The notes below the pieces were generated by a model. That model was not told the origin of the DNA, did not search any database, and saw only the letters and a list, made by a program, of their open reading frames with translations. A DNA stretch of 64,000 nucleotides. Origin: CAVUCH01 sp963739995. Lineage in GTDB: Bacteria; Acidobacteriota; Vicinamibacteria; Vicinamibacterales; JAENWD01. Location: NCBI GenBank assembly GCA_963739995.1, contig CAVUCH010000011.1, positions 62,001-126,000 on the forward strand, written 5' to 3'. Positions 42,265 through 50,069 of the stretch are shown here, one piece after another (position 1 is the first letter of the stretch; each line of letters opens with the position of its first letter). The position numbers and the translations under genes were made by a program.

Positions 42265-43612
42265 TCGGCCGTCCTTGGCAGTGTGGAGTGGCGTCGGAGC
42301 GCGGCGCCCGGTGGCAAGGCGTGAGACCGAGAATACGGGAGTATTTGAGCGAGAGCAACGCAGCCAGCGGGATGCGGCGACGGCCCAATGCAGGCGGGCT
42401 ACCACGGTAGCCAGGGTCACGATCCCGCGGCATCGTGACCGCGTCGAGGTCGAGATCCGGCCGTGAGGTCGGGTCGCCTTTGCCTTGCAGGCGGACGAAC
42501 GCCGCTCGTGCGCGCGCCGCCGCTTCTTTCCTTCCCGCTCTCGCATAGGCATTTCCCAGCGTGAACTGGAATTGCGCCTCCTGCGGGACCATGCGGGCTG
42601 CGGCTTCGAGTTCCGGTATCGCGCGGCCGATGTCGCCGACGTCGAAGTAGAGCAGGCCCAACAGGTAGTGGCCGAACGGGTAGCCAGGCTCCAGCTTCAC
42701 GACTTCGGCGGCGAACGGTATCCCTGCTGCTGAATCGACGCGGTACCGCGCGGCGGCGATCTGCATGCGGGCGCGGACGTGGTTCGGACTGTTGTTGATT
42801 TCCTCGAGAAACTGGGCCACGCCGCGGTCAAGATCGCCGGTCGCGACCAGGAAACGGCCGTACGCGTAATGAACGTTCGGGAACGTCGGGGCCTCCTGCA
42901 CCAGGGTGCCGTAGCCCACGCTCGCCGCATCGAATTCCTTGGCCAGATGGTGGCGCTCGGCGCGACCCGCGCGCAACACGATCCCGCGATCCGGCGAGGC
43001 TTCGAGCGGCGCATCCTTCGGACGCATCAACAGGACACACAGGCCGAGACCGAAATGCAGATTCTCTTCGTCAACGCCGGCAGCGACCAGCGGCTGCAGG
43101 ACCTCGAGGGCACGCTCATAGCGTCCACCGCGCAGCAGAAGCATGGCCTCGTGATAGGAGAGCACGTGAGGAAGCTCGCCATCCTTCTGTACTCCCAACT
43201 TCTTCGCGGCCTGGATGTGCTCCATCGCACTCGCATCACGCTCGACCTGGTATTCGCATAGCGCCAGCATCAGGTGCGCAGTGCCGTTCTTCGGATCGAG
43301 TACGAGCAGGCGTCGGAACGCGCGCGCGGCAGCCGCGTGCGACTCCTGGTCGTACAGGATTGTCCCGAGCGCCCACCAGCCTTCTTTCCAGTCAGGCCTC
43401 ACCGCAAGGGCCTTGCGATAGAGCGGAGCGGCCTCGTCCAGGCGACCGGCGTCGCGCGCGGCCTCGGCGCGGGCAGAGAGCGTAGAGAAGTCGGAAGTCG
43501 TGGCCGGGCGGGATTGCCCAGAGGGGACTCCTCCGAGGGCCGACGCGACAAACAGCGGACCGGTGACAAGGACAGCCGCCGCGGCCAGTTCACGAAGGCG
43601 ACAACATCTCAC
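42254..43612 (-). CDS. TPR-repeat exported protein with altered C-terminus
   Basis: About 452 residues from GTG 43612 (TTG 43648 is an alternative). Signal peptide (LAAAAVLVTGPLFVASALGG), then multiple TPR units: RLDEAAPLYRKALAVRPDW, WALGTILYDQESHAAAARAF, YGRFLVATGDLDRGVAQFLE, HYLLGLLYFDVGDIGRAIPE and FTLGNAYARAGRKEAAARAR. It is probably a periplasmic scaffold. The final ~40 codons are read through the antisense of the type B element (sequence such as ALLSLKYSRILGLTPC), so the native C-terminus was replaced on insertion. It overlaps the convergent TonB-receptor gene by 11 bases. Confidence 0.8.
   Translation of the reverse strand: MRCCRLRELAAAAVLVTGPLFVASALGGVPSGQSRPATTSDFSTLSARAEAARDAGRLDEAAPLYRKALAVRPDWKEGWWALGTILYDQESHAAAARAFRRLLVLDPKNGTAHLMLALCEYQVERDASAMEHIQAAKKLGVQKDGELPHVLSYHEAMLLLRGGRYERALEVLQPLVAAGVDEENLHFGLGLCVLLMRPKDAPLEASPDRGIVLRAGRAERHHLAKEFDAASVGYGTLVQEAPTFPNVHYAYGRFLVATGDLDRGVAQFLEEINNSPNHVRARMQIAAARYRVDSAAGIPFAAEVVKLEPGYPFGHYLLGLLYFDVGDIGRAIPELEAAARMVPQEAQFQFTLGNAYARAGRKEAAARARAAFVRLQGKGDPTSRPDLDLDAVTMPRDRDPGYRGSPPALGRRRIPLAALLSLKYSRILGLTPCHRAPRSDATPHCQGRPTRS
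42261..42380. mobile_element. Type B short TIR element, degenerate copy lacking its right end
   Basis: Begins CTAG at the TonB-receptor stop codon, then CGGCCGTCCTTGGCAG and GTGGAGTGGCGTCGGAGCGC, aligning with small gaps to the intact element at 24023. The core GGTGGCAAGGCGTGAG and GAGCAACGCAGCCAGCGGGA is kept, but the sequence diverges after GGGATGC and no matching right terminus is found. A 16-base palindrome GGCTACCACGGTAGCC follows at 42407-42422. Confidence 0.65.
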
Positions 43613-43657
43613 GGGTACAAATGCCGGACGAGTGCCTCTGGCTCTCAATCAAGACCA

Positions 43658-43663
43658 GTATAA
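43658..43663 (-). promoter_or_regulatory. Possible -10 element of the TPR gene
   Basis: TATACT on the minus strand, 46 bases before the GTG start at 43612. No good -35 hexamer is at the expected spacing, so the site is suggestive only. It is the reason the later GTG is preferred over the TTG at 43648. Confidence 0.35.
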
Positions 43664-43748
43664 GAGACGCTGCCGCGGTACCTCGAGAGCCTGAGTGCTG
43701 CCTGAACCAGCGTAGGTCCTCTAATGAGGCTTGCGGTAGAGGCTGAGG

Positions 43749-43914
43749 CTAGCAGCCCGTGGTGAAAGGCCGGCTGCATTCGGCCGCCGATGCATCCCCG
43801 CCGGCTGCGTTGCTTCTTCCTCAAATACGGCCCGGTATTCTCGGTCGTCGCGCCTTGCCGGCGGGGCGCCTCCGCGCCCTCGGTGCGACGCCGGTCTTTC
43901 ACCACGGGCTGCTG
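43749..43914. mobile_element. Type A short TIR element, copy 2
   Basis: Nearly identical to the copy at 7850-8014: the interior differs at one base seen by eye (CAAATACGG against CACATACGG), plus one base in the left terminus. The left end is CTAGCAGCCCGTGGTGAAAG; the right end CTTTCACCACGGGCTGCTGG has lost the terminal CTAG. It lies in a 650-base gene-free gap and not at a stop codon. High identity 36 kb apart suggests recent movement or gene conversion. Confidence 0.75.
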
Positions 43915-44266
43915 GACGGTCAGATCGCCGGGACCTGCGCCTCTGTCGAGCCTGGACGCGGTGTGCAACAGTCACACGGTCTCGCCTCAACCACGGGCGA
44001 AAGGTCGGCACCAGCCGCTGACGATCGACGGTGCGATCCTGCATCCTCCCGAAACATAACGAGATGTTTATGCGCCTCGCTCTGAGGCAAGCCGTTTCGT
44101 TTCAAGCATTTACGCCCCGGGCTTCGCCCGAAAAGCTAATAGACAGCTAACAGGCTTCGCCTGCACAGTGCTACGCATTGAGCTCGGTGCGAAGCTTCGC
44201 TCTCTTAATCTGTAGGTTTGAAGGTTCGACGCGGCCGTCCTGTAGTGCGTGTCAAGCATCGACGAT
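43915..44266. other. Gene-free spacer with a cluster of small hairpins
   Basis: About 350 bases, more AT-rich than the genes, containing four short perfect inverted repeats: GCCTC/GAGGC (44074-44088), CGGGCTTCGCCCG (44118-44130), CAGGCTTCGCCTG (44151-44163) and the 12-base palindrome GCGAAGCTTCGC (44189-44200). They follow the end of the minus-strand kinase gene and could be terminators for it. I see no gene. Confidence 0.45.
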
Positions 44267-47047
44267 TTACCGGAAGTTCTCGATCACCATCAGATCGGCT
44301 CCGTTGCTGACATCGCGAGTGTAAAGAACTCGCGTGCCGTCGGGAGATACCCCAAGTGTAACAATAGGCATGCTTTGCGTCGGCTTCTCGAGCTGCCCAA
44401 GCAATCGCTGCGTGCCAGTCGCGGGATTGAGCAAATACACAGGGGGATCTGAGCGCGGCGGTTCGCATCCCGCGTAGTAGATGCCTCTCGAACCCGCGGC
44501 AAACGCCGCCAAGAGCGCGCACTTGACGAGTTGTCGGGCACTGCCGCCTTCGAGCGGTGCCTCCATGAGCGCCCCGGATTCTGTCTGATATAAGAAATGC
44601 GAGCCGTCGAACAACTCCATCCCAAACCTTGTTTTCCCGTCGTGGGTCAGCTGCTCCTTGACACCGTCCGACAGACGCGTGCGCCAGACGTCGCTATGGT
44701 CTGACTGTTGAAGCCAGTAGTAGATCCATTGCCCATCGTGAGACCAGGAGGGCCCCCGCTGACTGCCGGGATCCGTGGTGACCTGCCGCGGTGGTCCACC
44801 GTCGGGATCGATGACCCAGATGTGAAACCGCCCGTCCTCGCCCAGAGAGTCGAATGCGATCTGTTGGCCATTTGGCGACCAGATTCCCGCGCATTTCCCA
44901 CGTCTCGCCCCATCGCCGCGAGTGAGTTGCCGAGCGCCCGAGCCGTCGGCCGATGCAATCCACAGCTCGAACGACTCGCCAGACCGTGCTGAACAGAAGA
45001 CAATCTGGCGGCCGTCGGGCGAGAAGCGCGCCAGAAAATCGTCGAATGACGATGCCGCGACAGGTTGTGGCGGGTGGCCCCACGCCATCTCGTACACATC
45101 GAGGTTCAGGAGAGACCGTGAAAAGACAAGACGGTCCATCGCTGACGTGGTCGCCGGCTCGGACGCCCGTGCGCCGGCCACTTCGATTCGCACCGGCTGA
45201 TCGTGCCCAGCGACATCGACGCTCCAGAGATAGGTAAGACCCGGAACGGCTTGGGCGTCATAAATGATTGACTGACCGTTCCGACTCCAGGTCAGCCCGA
45301 AAATCGGCGCCCCTTGCGATGTCAGCCGGCGGGCCTGACCCACGGGTGTGAAGGCGGTATCCAGGTCGAGCACGTACACGTCGCAGGCTGAAACAATAGA
45401 GGCACTACACGACGCATACGCCAGTCGACGTCCGTCCCGTGAGAATGCGGGGGCCTGATCCGTGACCACCTTCGGCGTTGTCAACCGGCGCGGCGTACCG
45501 TCGGCGACGGGCAAGAGGTACAGTCCAGCCGGCTGCTGTCTGGCGAGCCATTGGCTGATTCCTGCCACGATAAAGCGGCCATCCGGCGACCAATCGAATT
45601 GCTCCGAGGCGAACCGAAAATCACTGATCTTGGAATCAGTCCCCCCCATAGCTGAGATCAGCCGTAGCTGGCACCCAACGTCAGCCGAAGGTTTTTGATT
45701 TCGTCGGGCACCTGGTTGGCATCGTTTGAATGCGATGTATCGCCCATCAGGCGACCACCGAGGAAAGACGTCATCAAGTGGATCAGTGGTGAGCCGACGC
45801 ATCTCCGACGACCCCACGAACTTCAGGTAGACATCCCAGTTGTCGTTCTTCTCGCCCGACCAGGCGAATGCGACCTGATTGCCATCCGGCGAGAGCGCCG
45901 GCCCCTGCTCGAAACCAGGGAAGCTCGTGAGCGGCACGACTCGCGGTGGCGGTGCGTCGGTTCTAGGTGGGGATCTCAGCAGCCATGTCATGGCGGCGAG
46001 GACGCTCACCACTCCGATGAACGCTGTGATCATGACCCCGCGATACTGACGGGAGGTTGGCACCGCGGCCGCAGAACCGGACTCCGAGTCTTCCTTGATC
46101 TCTTGCAACGCGACCCTCACATCGCCGATGTGCTGGAAGCGCCGCTCCGGGTCTTTGCGCAAACAGCGCGAAATCAGCTTTTGCAGGTCGCCGGGAGTAT
46201 TCGGCACAATCTCGCCGAGTGGCTTTGGTTGCGCGCGAACAACAGCAGCCAACGTCTCTGCGGTACTCGCGCCCACAAAGGCGCAGTCGCCGGTCAGCAT
46301 CTCGTAGAGCATCGCACCGAAGCTGAAGATGTCACTTCGCGCATCCACCCGCTCACCCAATGCCTGCTCTGGGGCCATGTAGGCAGGGGTACCCGCGATC
46401 TTGCCCGGGGCACTGACCGCGCCAGCGGCGGTTAGGGTCTCGGCGGGATCGGCGTCGCGGCTCGATATCCGGTGGAACTGGCTTGCGGCGTCGGTTTCGT
46501 CGGCAGCGCGTTCGTCGCCCATCAGTTTGGCGAGGCCGAAATCAAGTACCTTCACACCGCCGTCAGTCCCGACCATGACGTTGGCAGGTTTCAGGTCGCG
46601 ATGAATGATGCCGTGCACATGCGCTGCGGCCAGCGCATCAGCAATCGGAATTGCGATACGCAGGAACTCATTCAGCCGCATTCCGTGGTGAGGGATAAGC
46701 GTGTCGAGACTCTTGCCCCGCACATACTCCATCACGATAAAGTCGATGCCGTTGGCGGATTCGATCTCGTATATGGTGATGATGTGCGGATGATTGAGGG
46801 CCGAGACGGCCTGTGCTTCCTGGACGAACCGGCGGCGACGACTCTCGTCGCCTACGCGGTCTGGGGGTAGCACTTTGATCGCGACATCGCGGTTCAGGCG
46901 CAGATCGCGGGCGCGATACACCTCGCCCATCCCCCCAGCGCCGATGAGCGCGAGGACCTCGTACGGGCCGAGCGTCGAACCCGGCTGTAGAGCCACGTAA
47001 TCGGCGGCATTATACAGGGGGCGAGGACGGTCTCGGCTTGTTGCCAT
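44267..47047 (-). CDS. Ser/Thr protein kinase with C-terminal PD40/TolB propeller (kinase 1)
   Basis: 926 residues. The N-terminal kinase domain (~28-310) is complete: GAGGMGEVY loop (37-44), Lys58 in VAIKVL, HRDLKPAN (149-156), DFG (169-171), GTPAYMAPEQ and SDIFSFGAMLYEML. A membrane helix (about 337-357, VMITAFIGVVSVLAAMTWLL) separates it from an extracytoplasmic propeller with SPDGNQVAFAWSG, WSPDGRYIAFKR, FSRDGRRLAYAS, FSPDGRQIVFCS, WSPNGQQIAFDS and a last SPDGTRVLYTRDV. A ligand-sensing propeller signalling to a cytosolic kinase is the expected design. AGGAG lies 11 bases before the ATG. It is divergent from a winged-helix-FHA gene that could be its phospho-partner. It is the only fully intact kinase of the four here. 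Confidence 0.92.
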   Translation of the reverse strand: MATSRDRPRPLYNAADYVALQPGSTLGPYEVLALIGAGGMGEVYRARDLRLNRDVAIKVLPPDRVGDESRRRRFVQEAQAVSALNHPHIITIYEIESANGIDFIVMEYVRGKSLDTLIPHHGMRLNEFLRIAIPIADALAAAHVHGIIHRDLKPANVMVGTDGGVKVLDFGLAKLMGDERAADETDAASQFHRISSRDADPAETLTAAGAVSAPGKIAGTPAYMAPEQALGERVDARSDIFSFGAMLYEMLTGDCAFVGASTAETLAAVVRAQPKPLGEIVPNTPGDLQKLISRCLRKDPERRFQHIGDVRVALQEIKEDSESGSAAAVPTSRQYRGVMITAFIGVVSVLAAMTWLLRSPPRTDAPPPRVVPLTSFPGFEQGPALSPDGNQVAFAWSGEKNDNWDVYLKFVGSSEMRRLTTDPLDDVFPRWSPDGRYIAFKRCQPGARRNQKPSADVGCQLRLISAMGGTDSKISDFRFASEQFDWSPDGRFIVAGISQWLARQQPAGLYLLPVADGTPRRLTTPKVVTDQAPAFSRDGRRLAYASCSASIVSACDVYVLDLDTAFTPVGQARRLTSQGAPIFGLTWSRNGQSIIYDAQAVPGLTYLWSVDVAGHDQPVRIEVAGARASEPATTSAMDRLVFSRSLLNLDVYEMAWGHPPQPVAASSFDDFLARFSPDGRQIVFCSARSGESFELWIASADGSGARQLTRGDGARRGKCAGIWSPNGQQIAFDSLGEDGRFHIWVIDPDGGPPRQVTTDPGSQRGPSWSHDGQWIYYWLQQSDHSDVWRTRLSDGVKEQLTHDGKTRFGMELFDGSHFLYQTESGALMEAPLEGGSARQLVKCALLAAFAAGSRGIYYAGCEPPRSDPPVYLLNPATGTQRLLGQLEKPTQSMPIVTLGVSPDGTRVLYTRDVSNGADLMVIENFR

Positions 47048-47306
47048 CCTTTCGTGCTCCTGGCTAGGCGTCAGCGTGACAAATCCGGGACAATCGCGAG
47101 CGGTCCGGGGTGGTCTTGAATTGTGAGAAGTGGTGGAGATTGCGGAATGCGTGATCGCCGTCTCCCACGCGTGCTGGCGACCGCCGATTTCGTCAAAGAC
47201 ACGACCATCGGGATCGACGCGTCGATGCTTGAGAAGTGAGGTCAGCGCCGGGCGGTCGCCCCGTCCGCCCGCTCTGTCGAGAGGCACGTGCACACCGTCG
47301 AAGCGA

Positions 47307-47963
47307 ATGGTCTCAGCCGTGAAGTACACGTTCGGTCGCATCTCCGTCGACGCCAACGCCCGCACCATCGCGGTTGCCGCCGAGCCCGTGCACCTCACGC
47401 GAAAAGCATTCGACCTGCTCCTGCTCCTGCTCGAGCACCGCGGAAGCGCCGTCTCGAAAGACTCGATCTACACACGCCTCTGGCCTGAGACGTTCGTCGC
47501 CGAATCGAGTCTGCAGACGCTCGTGCACGAGATCCGCCAGGCGATCGATGACCGCGGAACGGGCACGTCCTGGATCCGCACGGTTCACGGCATCGGCTAC
47601 AGCTTCGCGGGAGACGTGCATGCCACCCCGGTGGCATCCGCATCGGCTCGCTCCCAACGTCCCGCCGCATGGTTGCTTCGGGAATCGATGCGGCTGCCCC
47701 TGTATGTGGGAGAAAACGTCCTCGGTCGTGGAGTGGAGGACGTGATCGAGATCGAACTGCCCACGATCTCGCGGCGTCATGCCCGCATCACGATCGGTGA
47801 ATCGGCGATGCTCGAGGACCTGAGCAGCAAGAACGGCACGTGGCTCAAGGGCGAGCGGGTGATCGAGCCCGCCCTGCTCGCAGATGGCGACGAGGTCGGC
47901 GCTCGGATCGGCCACGTTCACGTTCCGGCTCGCCCGATCGCCGAAGTTGACGGAATCGTCTGA
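47307..47963 (+). CDS. Winged-helix (Trans_reg_C) - FHA domain regulator
   Basis: 218 residues. Residues ~1-100 are an OmpR/PhoB-type winged helix without a receiver domain: YTFGRISVDANARTI, LTRKAFDLLLLLLEHRG, SSLQTLVHEIRQAIDD and WIRTVHGIGYSFAG. Residues ~132-205 are an FHA domain with LGRG, ISRRHARI and LSSKNGTWLKG, the residues that hold phosphothreonine. It should bind DNA and dock a Thr-phosphorylated partner, most simply the divergent kinase 260 bases away; that link is inference. The start ATG 47307 or the GTG four codons later both fit. The 260-base gap holds no other gene. Confidence 0.9.
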   Translation: MVSAVKYTFGRISVDANARTIAVAAEPVHLTRKAFDLLLLLLEHRGSAVSKDSIYTRLWPETFVAESSLQTLVHEIRQAIDDRGTGTSWIRTVHGIGYSFAGDVHATPVASASARSQRPAAWLLRESMRLPLYVGENVLGRGVEDVIEIELPTISRRHARITIGESAMLEDLSSKNGTWLKGERVIEPALLADGDEVGARIGHVHVPARPIAEVDGIV

Positions 47964-48072
47964 CATGGCGGCGCCGTCCACGAATCTCAGGAGAATCTCA
48001 GATCCATCCTAGGACACCCAACGAGCATGACAGGCATGCTGCCCTCCACCCGGACATCGGCTGGAGGAGCGT

Positions 48073-48648
48073 ATGTCTCACAGAAGCGCGAGACGGATTT
48101 GGGCATTCGAGGCTGCCACGATTGTCGGTATCGCGGTCACGTTCTGCCGGCCTGTCTCCGCTCAGGTGATCGAACGCGACGGTGCGGCCGGCACGGCTGG
48201 GCCGCAGTATTCGGATGCCGTATCGCTGCGTGACGGGCAGGTCCCACCCAATCTCGTGGCACCAGAGGTTCTGACGCCTCTCCTAACGAGGATGTGGCGG
48301 TCGTCGGCCACGTTTCGACGCCAGTGCGCCCAGCTCGCCGAGCACCCGGAGGTCACGATCCGCATCGCGCTCGACCCGAGGACGACGCACGGGCGTGCGC
48401 TCTCGCGAGTGCACCGGGGCGAAACGGGTTTGAAGGCGTCGGTCCAGATCGAAATGCGAGACCCCGCGCGATACGTCGAGTACCTCGCGCATGAACTGGA
48501 GCACGTACTCGAGCAGATTGACGGAACCGATCGCGTTCAGCTGGCCCGCCAGCACGTCGACGGCGTGGTGAACGTCGGCGGAGTGTACCAGACGGCGCGG
48601 GCGCGCTCGGTGGGACGCGCGGTGGCGCGCGAGGCAATGGTCCAGTGA
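48073..48648 (+). CDS. Exported protein with HExxH metallopeptidase-like motif
   Basis: 191 residues. Signal peptide (FEAATIVGIAVTFCRPVSAQ). The middle has EVLTPLLTRMWRSSATFRRQ, and VEYLAHELEHVLEQIDG supplies HELEH, the HExxH zinc motif, near residue 140. A third ligand is not obvious. The rest is not family-recognised; it may be a small periplasmic zinc peptidase or a decayed one. Its stop overlaps the GTG of the following PD40 gene by four bases (GTGA), so the two were made together. Confidence 0.7.
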   Translation: MSHRSARRIWAFEAATIVGIAVTFCRPVSAQVIERDGAAGTAGPQYSDAVSLRDGQVPPNLVAPEVLTPLLTRMWRSSATFRRQCAQLAEHPEVTIRIALDPRTTHGRALSRVHRGETGLKASVQIEMRDPARYVEYLAHELEHVLEQIDGTDRVQLARQHVDGVVNVGGVYQTARARSVGRAVAREAMVQ

Positions 48649-50008
48649 CACCCGCCACGCCCGCGCTCGTCCCGCCGACTCACACTGCGCTGGTCGCGAC
48701 GCTCCTGGCGTTCGCAGCCGACCTGGTTGCCGCGCAGTTCACCGGCGAACCGGCACGGTTGGTTGCACGGCAGCGCATCCGCCGAGACCGGATCGATGCG
48801 GTGGGCACGGCGTCGATCGCTCAGAACGGCCGACTTATCGCGTTCGTCGCCCGCGACAGTTCATCGTCGGGGCTACTGCTGTCAACACGTCTACGTGCTC
48901 GACAGGTCAACCGGCGAAATCACGCAGGAGAGCATCAGCGCCGATGGCACGCCGTCGCAAGGCGACAGCCAGGCCCCCTCTCTCAGCGCAGACGGACGCA
49001 TGGTCGTATTCGAGACCATCGCACCGGATCTCCCGCCGAGTGGCACCACGCGCCGACGTGTCATCGTGCGAGACCGCCCGAGCGGAACGATGCGGACGCT
49101 CGTGAGCGCCGGCGGTGCAGCTCCAGACGGAGGGGCCGGCGAGCCTGCCGTGAGTGGCGACGGCCGTGTGGTCGTGTTTACCTCGGACGCCACGAACCTC
49201 GTGCCGGAACCCGATGCCAACGGGCGGCAGACCGATATCTATGCGTGGCAGCTCGAGACCGGGAAGATCACGCGGATCAGTGTCGACAGCCACGGCGCAC
49301 AACCGAGGGTTGGCGCCAGTCACTCTCCGCGGGTGAGCCGCGACGGTGCAGTCGTGGCCTTCGTCTCGACCGCCCGGCTGGCGCCCGAAGATACGAACAC
49401 CGTCGCCGACGTGTACGTCCGGTGACGTGCGCCGCGGCGTCACTGTGCTTGTCAGTGGAGGTGTAGCGCAGCGCACAGAATGGCGCCAGCTCCTCCCCTG
49501 CACTGAGTGCGGACGGGCGTTACGTCGCGTTCGAATCGCTCGCCGGCCTCGACCCGGAGGATAGGAACAACGACCGTGACGTGTACATCTTCGATGTCAC
49601 GGCACGCACCACGATGCTCGTGAGCATGACGTCGAAAGGCCAGGCCGCCAATGCAGCCAGCCGGAGGCCTGCGCTGTCGGACGATGGTGAAGTGGTCGCG
49701 TACCAGTCCCTCGCATCGAACCTCGGATCGCGGCCGGGATGTCCACGGGCAGGCAGCGACACGAATCTCCTTCCCGACGTGTACGCCTTCGATCGTGCAC
49801 GAGTTGCGTTGCGCGCATCAGCGGCTCTTCCGGCGCGGAATGGTGGGCACCGAGCGTCGCGCCAGCGATTGACGCGTTGGGCGGCACGATTGTGTTCTCG
49901 TCGGCGCAGCCCTCGGATGCCGATGACCCGACGACGGATTTCGATCTGTTCCATGCCGTGATCGGCAAGACGAAAACCGTCAACGTTTACGGAAGACCAG
50001 GCACATAG
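48645..50008 (+). pseudogene. Decayed exported PD40-type propeller gene, copy 1
   Basis: The frame starts at GTG 48645 with a signal peptide (TALVATLLAFAADLVAAQ), then switches frame near 48880, 49420, 49460 and again near 49740-49800. Reassembled, it reads repeated blades: SIAQNGRLIAFVARD, SLSADGRMVVFETIAPD, AVSGDGRVVVFTSDATNL, RVSRDGAVVAFVSTA, ALSADGRYVAFESLAGL and ALSDDGEVVAYQSLASNL, ending DLFHAVIGKTKTVNVYGRPG. Related blades link to DxNxxxDVYV strands. It is a secreted propeller by family. Its 3' two-thirds are repeated at 52805-53700. Confidence 0.75.
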
Positions 50009-50069
50009 GGCCGTACCCTTCGCACGCCTCGGCGCTCGAGCAGCTGATAGAATTGCGCCTGCGATCATC

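Noticed and set aside
44100..44205. Integron attC-like site (GCTAAC followed by a palindrome)
   Set aside because: The 7-base core sites and their complementary partner are absent; there is no integrase.
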